From positions 1 through 6,820 of the forward strand of contig JAEUMC010000702.1 of assembly GCA_016793415.1 (NCBI GenBank): a stretch of 6,820 nt of DNA. Reading direction: 5' to 3'. The notes under the pieces were generated by a model. It worked only from the letters and a program-made list of their open reading frames with translations, was not told the origin of the DNA and made no database searches. The DNA comes from Devosia sp. (GTDB lineage Bacteria > Pseudomonadota > Alphaproteobacteria > Rhizobiales > Devosiaceae). Both the position numbers and the translations under genes were made by a program. This document shows positions 1 to 5,889 of this stretch, one piece after another (positions within the stretch are counted from its first letter, which is position 1; the number at the start of each line of letters is the position of its first letter).

Positions 1-1
1 C

Positions 2-673
2 AGCGAAGTGCGGGCGCTGAGCGAGACCGAGCTGGTGGAACTGGCGCGGCAGGGCGGCGAGAACGCCATCCGCCAGTTGATCGAACGCAACAACCAGCGG
101 CTGTTCCGCGCGGCGCGCAGTGTGCTGCGCAATGACGCCGAAGCCGAGGACGTGGTGCAGGAGACCTATGTGAAGGCCTTCACGGCGCTTGCTGGTTTTC
201 GCGGCGATGCCAGCTTTTCCACCTGGCTGACGCGTATTGCGCTCAACGAGGCAGTATCGCGGCTCAGGCGCCGCAAGAACAACACCGAACTTGAGGTGCT
301 CGACCAGGCGGTGAGCGCCGATGCCGGGCTGGTATCGCTGTTCCCGCTGTCGCTCGCCCCACTCCCCGCCGATACGGAGGCTGCACGGTCCGAAATGCGC
401 CAGCTGCTGGAAACTGCCATCGACGGTCTGCCGGAAGGATTTCGGACGGTGTTCGTGCTGCGCGACGTCGAGGGGCTGAGCACCGAGGAGACGGCGGAGC
501 AGCTGAAGCTCAAGCCCGAAACGGTGAAAACCCGGCTGCACCGGGCGCGCCGCATGCTGCGGTTGGTGCTGGAAGCAGAGCTGCGCGGCTCGTTCGCCGA
601 ACTCTATCCATTCGACGGCGCCCGCTGTGCGCACATGGCGGACCGGGTGATCGCGGTGCTGCGTGGGGATTAG
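2..673 (+). CDS. ECF-type RNA polymerase sigma factor (sigma-70 family), 5' end possibly outside window
   Basis: This is an alternative sigma factor that would direct core RNA polymerase to a dedicated promoter set in the cytoplasm. Numbering from the GTG at 8 (221 aa), region 2 spans about residues 25-90. It includes the acidic stretch DAEAEDVVQETYVKAF (43-58), typical of ECF region 2.1-2.2, and the promoter-melting part FSTWLTRIALNEAVSRLRRRK (70-90). Region 4 spans about 131-187, with the helix-turn-helix LSTEETAEQLKLKPETVKTR. The region 1.1 and region 3 domains of housekeeping sigmas are absent, as expected for ECF. After region 4 there is a roughly 30-residue tail with FDGARC and a single Cys (207). 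The frame stays open to the left edge, and only 7 nt precede the GTG, so no ribosome binding site can be judged; a few N-terminal residues may lie outside. No anti-sigma gene follows: the next gene is convergent. The family assignment is firm; the regulon is unknown. Confidence 0.9.
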   Translation, partial: SEVRALSETELVELARQGGENAIRQLIERNNQRLFRAARSVLRNDAEAEDVVQETYVKAFTALAGFRGDASFSTWLTRIALNEAVSRLRRRKNNTELEVLDQAVSADAGLVSLFPLSLAPLPADTEAARSEMRQLLETAIDGLPEGFRTVFVLRDVEGLSTEETAEQLKLKPETVKTRLHRARRMLRLVLEAELRGSFAELYPFDGARCAHMADRVIAVLRGD

Positions 674-696
674 AACGTCGATGGCTGGGGCGACCG

Positions 697-744
697 CCTC
701 CCTCCCCCCGCGACGCTACCGCGTCCGCTAGGAGGGGAGGGGAG
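697..744. repeat. C/G-rich imperfect inverted repeat between convergent genes (possible terminator)
   Basis: The 78-bp gap between the sigma factor and the convergent serine hydrolase holds an inverted repeat. The core is GACGC (712-716), loop TACC, GCGTC (721-725). Outside it, the C-rich arm 697-709 (CCTCCCTCCCCCC) is nearly complementary to the G-rich arm 731-742 (GGAGGGGAGGGG), with unpaired bases between core and arms. No T-tract follows on either strand, so this is not a classical intrinsic terminator. Its place between two gene ends suggests it may stop or stabilise transcripts from both sides. Confidence 0.45.
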
Positions 745-751
745 CAGAGCC

Positions 752-1903
752 CTACCGCGAAATGCTGTTCCACGCGCCGTAGAGCGTCGAGTGCAATAGC
801 TGCACCGTTTCGCCGGCGCGGTAGACCACCAGCTGTTGCTCGGGAAGCAGATAGAGCACCTGGCCGCCCTGGCCCATGAAGTAGCTGAACGGGCCCTGCA
901 GCGCCTGGCCGGCGCGGTCGAGCACGTTCTGGCGTACATGCTGGCCGTAATTGTCGTCGAGCCGGTCGGCATAGGGGACATCGAGGCCGAGGAACTCGCG
1001 CCAGAGCGGGGCGGGAAGGAAGGGCGCTTCGGCCGTGCCGTTCTCGATCAGGTACTGGCCGATGCGGATCCAGTCGCGCGCCGTGGCATAGATGCAGCAA
1101 TAGGCCGAAACCGGCGCCCCTACGGCCGGCTGGCGCCACGACGCATCGGCGGCCGCCGCCGGGCGCCAGAGCTTCTCGGAGATCAACTGCTCGAGCCTTT
1201 GCTGGTAGACGGTCTCCAGCACCTCGCCCAGCAAGGCGGTATTGACGTTCTGGTAGCTGAACTCGGCGTTTGGCTTCGCCTCGGAAACCAGATCGCCCTC
1301 GATGGCGCCGAGACCGAGGAAATGCAATCGGGCCAGCGGCCCGAACGGGTTGGCCGAGGTGTCGACGGATTTGTCGCCGCTCACCGCACCGGCCTTGCCC
1401 TCGCCGTGGTCGAAGGCAATGCCGCTGCGCATTGCCAGCAACGCGCGCAGTGTCACCCCGGCAAGGCCGCGATCGTCGGGCAGCAGCTCTCCCAGCGTCT
1501 GGTCGAGGTGCTTGAGCCTGCCTTCCGCCAGCGCCCTGTAGGTCAGGGCGCCAACCAGGCTCTTGGCCATCGAGAACGAGTTGAAGCGGCTCTCGGCATC
1601 GAGCCCCGGCGCATAGTGCTCGAGCTCGAGCCGGCCGGCGCGGGCGATGAGGAACGCCTTGCCGCGCGTGTCGGTGAAGGCGGTCTCGAGATCGGGCAGC
1701 AGGGGCCGGGAGGTGGTGGCTTCGACGATATGGAGATCGCGCGGCAGGTCCGCGCCATCGATCGTGGCGAAGTGGCCCGGCGCCGGCCAGACCAGCGGTG
1801 GGACGCCCTCGGCCACCAGCTGCGGCAGGTAAGGCGCATAGGCCAGGGTGGCCGTTACGGCACCAGCCAGAACCAGCACCAGCGCGATCAACAGCTTGCG
1901 CAA
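752..1903 (-). CDS. Membrane-anchored serine hydrolase, class C beta-lactamase/esterase-like fold
   Basis: This is a penicillin-binding-type serine hydrolase. Numbering from the TTG at 1903 (383 aa), residues about 2-23 (RKLLIALVLVLAGAVTATLA) form an uncleaved-looking signal anchor with no lipobox Cys, placing the catalytic domain in the periplasm. The catalytic motifs are SMAK at about 111-114 (SxxK nucleophile and general base), YQN at about 217-219 (YxN), and GQGGQ at about 344-348 where the KTG/HxG motif normally sits. Such variants occur in esterases and in 6-aminohexanoate-dimer-hydrolase-like (NylB-type) members rather than true beta-lactamases. The start at 1903 is preferred because GAGGGG lies 7 nt upstream and the anchor then begins at the N-terminus. 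A TTG at 1930 would add 9 residues but has no visible ribosome binding site. It lies 63 nt downstream of dinB on the same strand. The substrate cannot be predicted; antibiotic resistance should not be inferred. Confidence 0.88.
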   Translation of the reverse strand: MRKLLIALVLVLAGAVTATLAYAPYLPQLVAEGVPPLVWPAPGHFATIDGADLPRDLHIVEATTSRPLLPDLETAFTDTRGKAFLIARAGRLELEHYAPGLDAESRFNSFSMAKSLVGALTYRALAEGRLKHLDQTLGELLPDDRGLAGVTLRALLAMRSGIAFDHGEGKAGAVSGDKSVDTSANPFGPLARLHFLGLGAIEGDLVSEAKPNAEFSYQNVNTALLGEVLETVYQQRLEQLISEKLWRPAAAADASWRQPAVGAPVSAYCCIYATARDWIRIGQYLIENGTAEAPFLPAPLWREFLGLDVPYADRLDDNYGQHVRQNVLDRAGQALQGPFSYFMGQGGQVLYLLPEQQLVVYRAGETVQLLHSTLYGAWNSISR

Positions 1904-1920
1904 CGAAATTCCCCTCGGCC

Positions 1921-1947
1921 CCGGCGCCAATGGCTCGCAGGCGCCGG
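1921..1947 (-). other. GC-rich hairpin between dinB and the serine hydrolase gene
   Basis: A perfect 8-bp inverted repeat, CCGGCGCC ... GGCGCCGG, encloses an 11-nt loop in the 63-nt gap downstream of dinB. On the minus strand it is followed by GGGCCGAGGGGAATTTCG rather than a U-tract, so it is not a canonical intrinsic terminator. It lies just before the hydrolase ribosome binding site and could either reduce read-through from dinB or affect hydrolase translation. Both roles are inference. Confidence 0.4.
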
Positions 1948-1966
1948 TGGCGGAAATGCGGCCTGC

Positions 1967-3214
1967 CTAAAGCGGCTTTTCCGCCAAGCCGCGAAAAGCG
2001 TCGGGGACCGAGCGGTCGAGTTCCAGGGTCGCCGAGGCATAGCCGATGGCTTCGCGGCCGAAGCGGTCGCGGATCGCATCCATGGCGCGATCGGCAATCA
2101 GCCGCGAGGCGCCGCGGCGGGTGCCGGGGCGGCGGGGCTCGTCGGCGAGGCCAAGCGGCAGCTCGAGCTGCACCAGCGGATCGCGCTCGAGCTGCGCCAC
2201 CGAGATGGCGAGCAGCGTGATGGTGCGCTCGTCGGGATGATCGGCCTGCACCACCCGCACCAGATCCTCGGCGATCTCGGCGAGCGTCACGGTGGCGGAG
2301 ATCGGCTGGTCGATGGTGATCGAGCGGGTGACGGCGCGCATGTCACGAAAGCGCACCCGCGCCGTGATGGTGTGGCCATGCCAGGATTTCACCCTGAGCC
2401 GCGAGGCGATGCGATCGGCGAGATGGTGCAGGGTCGGCCGGTAAATCCGTTCGATGAACGGTTTCCTGCCGATGGCCGACTGGGCCCCGGCGGAGCGGGC
2501 GCGCTGGTTGGTGACGATGCCGCGCGGGTCGCGGTTCCAGCTTAGGGCGCTGAGTTTTTCGCCGGCGGCGTGGCCGAGGAGGCGCTGCACCCATTCGGTG
2601 CGCTGTTCGGCCAACTGGCCGATGGTGAGGATGCCTTCGTCCTCGAGCTTGCCTTCGGTGACCGGGCCGACGCCCCACATCAGCCCGACCGGCAGGGGGT
2701 GAAGGAACTCGAGTTCGCGGGAGGGATCGACGACGACGAGGCCATCGGGCTTGGCCACCTGCGAGGCGATCTTGGCGAGATGCTTGGTGCGGGCCACGCC
2801 GACCGAGATGGGGAGGCCCAGCTCTTGGCGAACGCGGGTGCGAACCGTGCGGGCGATGGTTTCGGGGCTGCCGAACAGGTGCTCGCAGCCGGCGACATCG
2901 GCGAAGGCCTCATCGATCGAGATGCGCTCGACCAGCGGGGTGTAATCGTCGAGGATGCCGATCGCCGCATCACCCAGCCGCTGGTACTCCTCGAAATGCC
3001 CGCCAGTGAAGATCAGCTCGGGGCAGAGCTCCTTGGCCGCCCAGCCGGACATGCCGCCATGGACGCCGAAGGCCTTGGCCTCGTAGGAGGCGGCCAGCAC
3101 CACGCCGCCGCCGACGGCAATCGGCTTGCCACGCAGCTCCGGGTTCAGCAGCTGCTCGACCGAGGCGTAGAAGGAATCGAGATCGGCGTGGAGGATGGTG
3201 GCGGCGGGCTCCAT
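1967..3214 (-). CDS. dinB: DNA polymerase IV, Y-family translesion polymerase
   Basis: This is an error-prone Y-family polymerase (415 aa) that copies damaged templates, acting with the beta sliding clamp. The N-terminal HADLDSFYASVE (9-20) contains the first catalytic Asp (D11) and the FY steric-gate pair (15-16). SIDEAF (99-104) supplies the second catalytic Asp-Glu pair (D101, E102). The thumb helix-hairpin-helix region follows at about 175-215 (WGVGPVTEGKLEDEGI), and the little-finger domain runs from about 240 to 345. QLELPL (349-354) fits a beta-clamp-binding motif, but about 60 residues follow it, including SVPDAFRGLAEK near the C-terminus. The ATG at 3214 is preceded by GGAGA at 7-nt spacing. 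An in-frame ATG at 3244 lies inside the LexA box and has no ribosome binding site. The promoter carries an SOS box, fitting damage induction. The DPRGIVTNQRARSAGAQSA linker recalls the actinobacterial-type DinB branch more than E. coli Pol IV; that subfamily guess is tentative. Confidence 0.95.
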   Translation of the reverse strand: MEPAATILHADLDSFYASVEQLLNPELRGKPIAVGGGVVLAASYEAKAFGVHGGMSGWAAKELCPELIFTGGHFEEYQRLGDAAIGILDDYTPLVERISIDEAFADVAGCEHLFGSPETIARTVRTRVRQELGLPISVGVARTKHLAKIASQVAKPDGLVVVDPSRELEFLHPLPVGLMWGVGPVTEGKLEDEGILTIGQLAEQRTEWVQRLLGHAAGEKLSALSWNRDPRGIVTNQRARSAGAQSAIGRKPFIERIYRPTLHHLADRIASRLRVKSWHGHTITARVRFRDMRAVTRSITIDQPISATVTLAEIAEDLVRVVQADHPDERTITLLAISVAQLERDPLVQLELPLGLADEPRRPGTRRGASRLIADRAMDAIRDRFGREAIGYASATLELDRSVPDAFRGLAEKPL

Positions 3215-3238
3215 CCGGGATTCTCCGTGGCAGTGTGA

Positions 3239-3253
3239 GAACATAAAGAGAAC
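3239..3253 (-). promoter_or_regulatory. LexA (SOS) box upstream of dinB, GTTC-N7-GTTC
   Basis: Read on the minus strand the site is GTTCTCTTTATGTTC: two GTTC repeats separated by exactly 7 nt. This is the direct-repeat LexA operator described for alphaproteobacteria, distinct from the enterobacterial CTG-N10-CAG palindrome. It begins 25 nt upstream of the dinB ATG and covers the candidate -10 element, so bound LexA would block RNA polymerase. Sequence, spacing, location and target gene all agree. LexA itself is not encoded in this window. Confidence 0.88.
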
Positions 3254-3271
3254 GATACGAGAGCTTGTCAA
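3243..3271 (-). promoter_or_regulatory. Candidate sigma-70-type promoter of dinB
   Basis: On the minus strand TTGACA (3271-3266, a perfect -35) is followed after 17 nt by CTTTAT (3248-3243). CTTTAT resembles the CTATAT-like -10 of rhizobial housekeeping promoters. Transcription would start near 3236, giving a leader of about 22 nt that contains the GGAGA ribosome binding site. The -10 lies wholly inside the LexA box. Confidence 0.7.
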
Positions 3272-3316
3272 GCGGCGTGGCGGCAGCCGAGAGTGCCGGC
3301 GAGGCGGGAGGGCGCG

Positions 3317-4279
3317 ATGCGGGCGGTGGTCTATTCGGCGTATGGCGGGGTAGAACGGCTGCGACTCGCCGAAGTGGCGCAGCCGACGCCAGGGCCAGGC
3401 GAGGTGCTGATCCGGGTGCGGGCGACCTCGCTCAACTCGTGGGATTGGGACCTGTTGCGTGGCAAGCCGTTCCTCGCGCGACTGGGCGGGTTGCTGCGGC
3501 CGCGGCACCCGATCCTCGGCGCCGATGTGGCCGGCGTGGTCGAGGCCGTCGGCCCCGGCAGCCGCCTCGCCCCGGGCGACGCGGTGTTCGGCGATCTGAG
3601 CGGGGCGAACTGGGGCGGGTTTGCCGAGTTCGTGGCGGCGCCGGAGACGGCGCTGGCAAAGATCCCCGAGGGGGTGAGTTTCGAAACCGCCGCTGCGACG
3701 CCGCAGGCTGGGTTGCTGGCGTGGCAGGGGCTTGGCTGGAAGGGCGAGGTGCGGCCCGGCGACCAGGTGCTGGTCAATGGTGGTGGCGGCGGTGCCGGCA
3801 CGTTTGCAATCCAGTTGGCGAAGCGCGTGGGCGCAGTGGTGACCGGCGTCGACCGGGCGGAGAAGCTCGAACTGATGCAGGCTATGGGGGCCGATCGGGT
3901 GATCGACTATCGCGTCGAGGATTTTGCGGCCGGCAGCGCGCGCTATGACCTGATCATCGACATGGTGGCGTCGCGTCCCCTCGCGCAGTGCCGGCGGGTG
4001 CTGACATCCACGGGCCGGCTGGCGGTGGTAGGTGGCACGACGCCGACCATTCTCGCCGTGGCCTCGATCGGGGCGATGCGCTCGAAGCCCGACGGACAGC
4101 AGCTCGGGCTGGTGCTGCACCGGCCGGATGTCGGGCAACTGACGGAGCTGGGCGCGCTGATCGCCGCCGGCGAGGTGACGCCGGCGATCGACCGGGTCTA
4201 TCCGCTGGCGCAGACGGCCGAGGCGTTTCGCCGGCTCGGCGCGGGCGAGGCGCTGGGGAAGCTGGTGGTGGTGCCTTAG
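3317..4279 (+). CDS. Zinc-independent medium-chain dehydrogenase/reductase (quinone oxidoreductase-like, NAD(P)-dependent)
   Basis: This is a 320-aa cytoplasmic oxidoreductase of the MDR superfamily, Qor-like branch. It probably reduces quinones, enones or similar carbonyl compounds with NAD(P)H. The GroES-like N-terminal domain covers about residues 1-125, with PGPGEVLIRV (25-34) and LGADVAGVVEAVG (67-79). The Rossmann domain follows at about 126-250, with the nucleotide loop VNGGGGGAGTFAIQLAK (153-169). The Cys/His zinc ligands of classical alcohol dehydrogenases are absent. An Asp at 179 after the second beta strand might favour NADH, but this is weak evidence. The ATG at 3317 is chosen because GGGAGGG (3306-3312) lies just upstream. 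A GTG at 3293 would add 8 residues that do not look like family sequence. It diverges from dinB; I see no convincing promoter for this direction in the shared gap. Substrate unknown. Confidence 0.9.
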   Translation: MRAVVYSAYGGVERLRLAEVAQPTPGPGEVLIRVRATSLNSWDWDLLRGKPFLARLGGLLRPRHPILGADVAGVVEAVGPGSRLAPGDAVFGDLSGANWGGFAEFVAAPETALAKIPEGVSFETAAATPQAGLLAWQGLGWKGEVRPGDQVLVNGGGGGAGTFAIQLAKRVGAVVTGVDRAEKLELMQAMGADRVIDYRVEDFAAGSARYDLIIDMVASRPLAQCRRVLTSTGRLAVVGGTTPTILAVASIGAMRSKPDGQQLGLVLHRPDVGQLTELGALIAAGEVTPAIDRVYPLAQTAEAFRRLGAGEALGKLVVVP

Positions 4280-4314
4280 GGACGAACCGGGGACAAACAA
4301 CGGCGGTGGCGGTC

Positions 4315-4337
4315 CCTTCTCCCCTGAGGGGAGAAGG
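4315..4337. terminator. Perfect 10-bp hairpin downstream of the oxidoreductase gene
   Basis: CCTTCTCCCC, loop TGA, GGGGAGAAGG lies 35 nt after the oxidoreductase stop codon. It is a very stable stem but has no T-tract afterwards, so intrinsic termination is uncertain. It is also the left arm of the mosaic repeat. Confidence 0.4.
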
Positions 4338-4442
4338 TGGCCGAAGGCCGGTTGAGGGGTGAAGCGTCGCCGCGAGCGCTCGTTGAAAAGCTGAACCCCT
4401 CACCCGAGTTCCGCTACGGACCTATCGGTCCTAGCTGCACTA

Positions 4443-4465
4443 CCCTCTCCCCTCAGGGGAGAGGG
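4443..4465. terminator. Perfect 10-bp hairpin downstream of the kinase gene
   Basis: CCCTCTCCCC, loop TCA, GGGGAGAGGG lies 26 nt beyond the end of the leftward kinase gene. It could end or protect the operon mRNA on the minus strand. No U-tract is present. It forms the right arm of the mosaic repeat. Confidence 0.4.
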
Positions 4466-4491
4466 GCGCGGCGGCCTCGTGCGCCAGGAAA

Positions 4492-5235
4492 CTACCCCCG
4501 CGCCAACACCAGCAGCCGCTCGTTCTCCTCCGGCACATTCTCGGCCAACCGCGCTGCAGCGATAACCGGTAGCCAGGCCCTGATATCGGCTTCAGCAAGC
4601 TCGCTCGCCGCGAGGTAGCGCGTGAGGTACGCGTCGGCGAGTTCGTGGCCGGCGCCGTGGCGCATCAGCAGGTAGGAGCGGGCGACGTCGGCGGCAGGCG
4701 GGCCGGAGGTGGCGTCGGGCCAGTCGACGATCATCGCCGCGCCGGGCGGGCCGATAATGTTGAAGGGGTGGAAATCGCCGTGGCAGAGGCGGTTGCCCTC
4801 GGGCAATGCGGCGAGGCGGGCCTGCAGGGTTTCGCGCAACTCCGGATCGAGCCCGGGTGCGTGCTGGAGGCGTGTCGCGAGGCGCGGTTTGAGCGGCGAC
4901 AGGCGGACTTCGGTTCGGGCGTGGATCTGAAGATGCAGCGCCACCATCGCCTCGAGTGCCGCCGGCACCAGCGTCGGGTCGGCCGCGGCGAGGCTGGCGA
5001 GTGGCTGGCCGGGGACGCGGTCCATCACCAGACCCCAGCGGCCGGCATAGGGGCCGGCCTCATGCACTGCCGGGGTCGGCAGGCTGTGTTCGCCGACGAT
5101 GGCGAGGATAGCGGCCTCGCCGAAAGCCACCGAGCGGTTCGAACGGTCGCGATAGAGCTTCAGCACATGCTCGCCATAGTGGAAGGCTTCGGCCATCTTG
5201 CCGGAACCGAGCAGCGGGCCGATTTCGTGTGCCAT
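4492..5235 (-). CDS. Aminoglycoside phosphotransferase (APH)-fold small-molecule kinase
   Basis: This 247-aa protein has the APH/choline-kinase-like fold and is predicted to transfer phosphate from ATP to a small molecule in the cytoplasm. LLGSGKMAEAF (8-18) resembles the nucleotide loop, and K26 in VLKLYR is the likely ATP-phosphate lysine. HGDFHPFN (152-159) is the Brenner catalytic motif with the catalytic Asp (154) and Asn (159). IVDWPDA (169-175) supplies the metal-binding Asp (171), equivalent to the DFG Asp. It is slightly shorter than many APH enzymes. The start ATG at 5235 overlaps the stop of the upstream gene (TGATG) and lacks a strong ribosome binding site of its own, so translation is probably coupled. 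Last gene of the marR operon. Most chromosomal members of this family have unknown substrates; aminoglycoside resistance is not implied. Confidence 0.87.
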   Translation of the reverse strand: MAHEIGPLLGSGKMAEAFHYGEHVLKLYRDRSNRSVAFGEAAILAIVGEHSLPTPAVHEAGPYAGRWGLVMDRVPGQPLASLAAADPTLVPAALEAMVALHLQIHARTEVRLSPLKPRLATRLQHAPGLDPELRETLQARLAALPEGNRLCHGDFHPFNIIGPPGAAMIVDWPDATSGPPAADVARSYLLMRHGAGHELADAYLTRYLAASELAEADIRAWLPVIAAARLAENVPEENERLLVLARG

Positions 5236-5885
5236 CAGCCGAGCGCCGCCTTGAGGGCCGTGGCGATCGTCTGGGTACCGCGGGTCAACTGGAACACCTT
5301 CCCTGCGGATCTCGGCTCCTCGAGCAGCGCCACGACGACGGCCGCGACATCGTCGCGCGGCACCGATTCCTGGTCGATCGCCTCAAGGCTCAACAGCACC
5401 TTGCCGGTGCCGCCGCCATCGGTGAGCTCGCCCGGCTCGAGGATGGTCCAATCGAGGCTCGAGGCGTGGATGAACTTCGCCGCGGCGCGCTTCTGCTTGT
5501 AGTAATCCTTCATCTCGTCGTTCATCGAGCGGGTGGAAAGCCCGGTGCTGGCGCCGATCGAGGAGATCGAGAGGTAGCGCTTCACCCCGGCATTCTCGGC
5601 CGCATGCACGGTGCGGCGGGTGCCGATGCGATCGAGTGCGCTCCCCTCACCGGCGGCAGAGCCGGCGGCGAACACCACCGCATCGGCGCCCTTCATCGCG
5701 GTGGTGAACTCGGCCAGCGGCGATTTGTCGAGATCGAGCACCACGGTTTCGGCGCCGCGCTTCACCGTCTCGGCCATGTGCCTGGGGTTGCGGATGGTGG
5801 CGACCACCGAGTGGCCCGCCTTGATCAGCTTCTCGACGATCAGGAGGCCGGTGCGGCCGCTGCCGCCGATGACGATGATGCGCAT
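5235..5885 (-). CDS. NAD(P)-binding atypical short-chain dehydrogenase (SDR-a5/YwnB-like)
   Basis: This 216-aa Rossmann protein belongs to the NAD(P)H-binding atypical SDR group that includes B. subtilis YwnB and NmrA-like or flavin-reductase-like proteins. MRIIVIGGSGRTG (1-13) holds the GxxGxxG dinucleotide loop (G7, G10, G13). DLDKSP (51-56), VVFAAG (70-75) and YLSISSIGA (104-112) match the expected strand ends. The YYKQKRAAAKF segment (128-138) followed by LDWTILEPGELTD (144-156) is characteristic of the group. It could act as a small-molecule reductase or as a redox sensor. The ATG at 5885 is preceded by AGGTGAC, which lies across the marR stop codon; only 4 nt separate the two genes. Its own stop overlaps the kinase start. 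The substrate cannot be deduced. Confidence 0.87.
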   Translation of the reverse strand: MRIIVIGGSGRTGLLIVEKLIKAGHSVVATIRNPRHMAETVKRGAETVVLDLDKSPLAEFTTAMKGADAVVFAAGSAAGEGSALDRIGTRRTVHAAENAGVKRYLSISSIGASTGLSTRSMNDEMKDYYKQKRAAAKFIHASSLDWTILEPGELTDGGGTGKVLLSLEAIDQESVPRDDVAAVVVALLEEPRSAGKVFQLTRGTQTIATALKAALG

Positions 5886-5889
5886 GAGG

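Larger units (their letters stand above)
4314..4465. repeat. Nested palindromic intergenic element (mosaic repeat of rhizobial type)
   Basis: This fills most of the 212-bp gap between the convergent oxidoreductase and kinase genes. Components in order are: a 10-bp hairpin (4315-4337); GGCC-GAA-GGCC (4339-4349); TGAGGGGT (4353-4360), which pairs with ACCCCTCA (4395-4402); the palindrome CGAGCGCTCG (4373-4382); GCTA-C-GGACC-TATC-GGTCC-TAGC (4413-4435), a stem with one bulged C; and a second 10-bp hairpin (4443-4465). The first and last hairpins are near reverse complements, with loops TGA and TCA, so the unit is roughly symmetrical. The architecture recalls RIME-type intergenic mosaic elements of rhizobia, but identity needs a genome search. 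No coding sequence is supported here. Confidence 0.75.

Noticed and set aside
836..2545. Open frame of 569 codons on the plus strand across the hydrolase and dinB genes
   Set aside because: It is antisense to two well-supported genes with intact catalytic motifs. Its translation is low-complexity and rich in R, G, A and H, as expected for the opposite strand of GC-rich coding DNA, and it has no recognisable domain.
3265..3316. Rightward promoter for the oxidoreductase starting from TTGTCA at 3265-3270
   Set aside because: No AT-rich -10 element occurs at 16-18 nt; the downstream bases are GC-rich.
3215..4300. Upstream extension of the dinB frame through the whole oxidoreductase gene, giving a 777-codon open frame
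   Set aside because: The extension is antisense to the oxidoreductase and rich in R, P and H. The dinB promoter, LexA box and ribosome binding site all point to the ATG at 3214.
4314..4465. CRISPR array or transposon end
   Set aside because: The repeats are inverted rather than regularly spaced direct copies, and there are no spacers, transposase gene or target-site duplication.
4337..4618. Possible small protein encoded in the convergent gap
   Set aside because: The frame runs through the palindromic repeat and into the antisense of the kinase gene; it has no ribosome binding site or family resemblance.
4645..5502. Plus-strand 285-codon open frame opposite the kinase and NAD(P)-binding genes
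   Set aside because: It spans two real genes and their junction in antisense and shows no domain.
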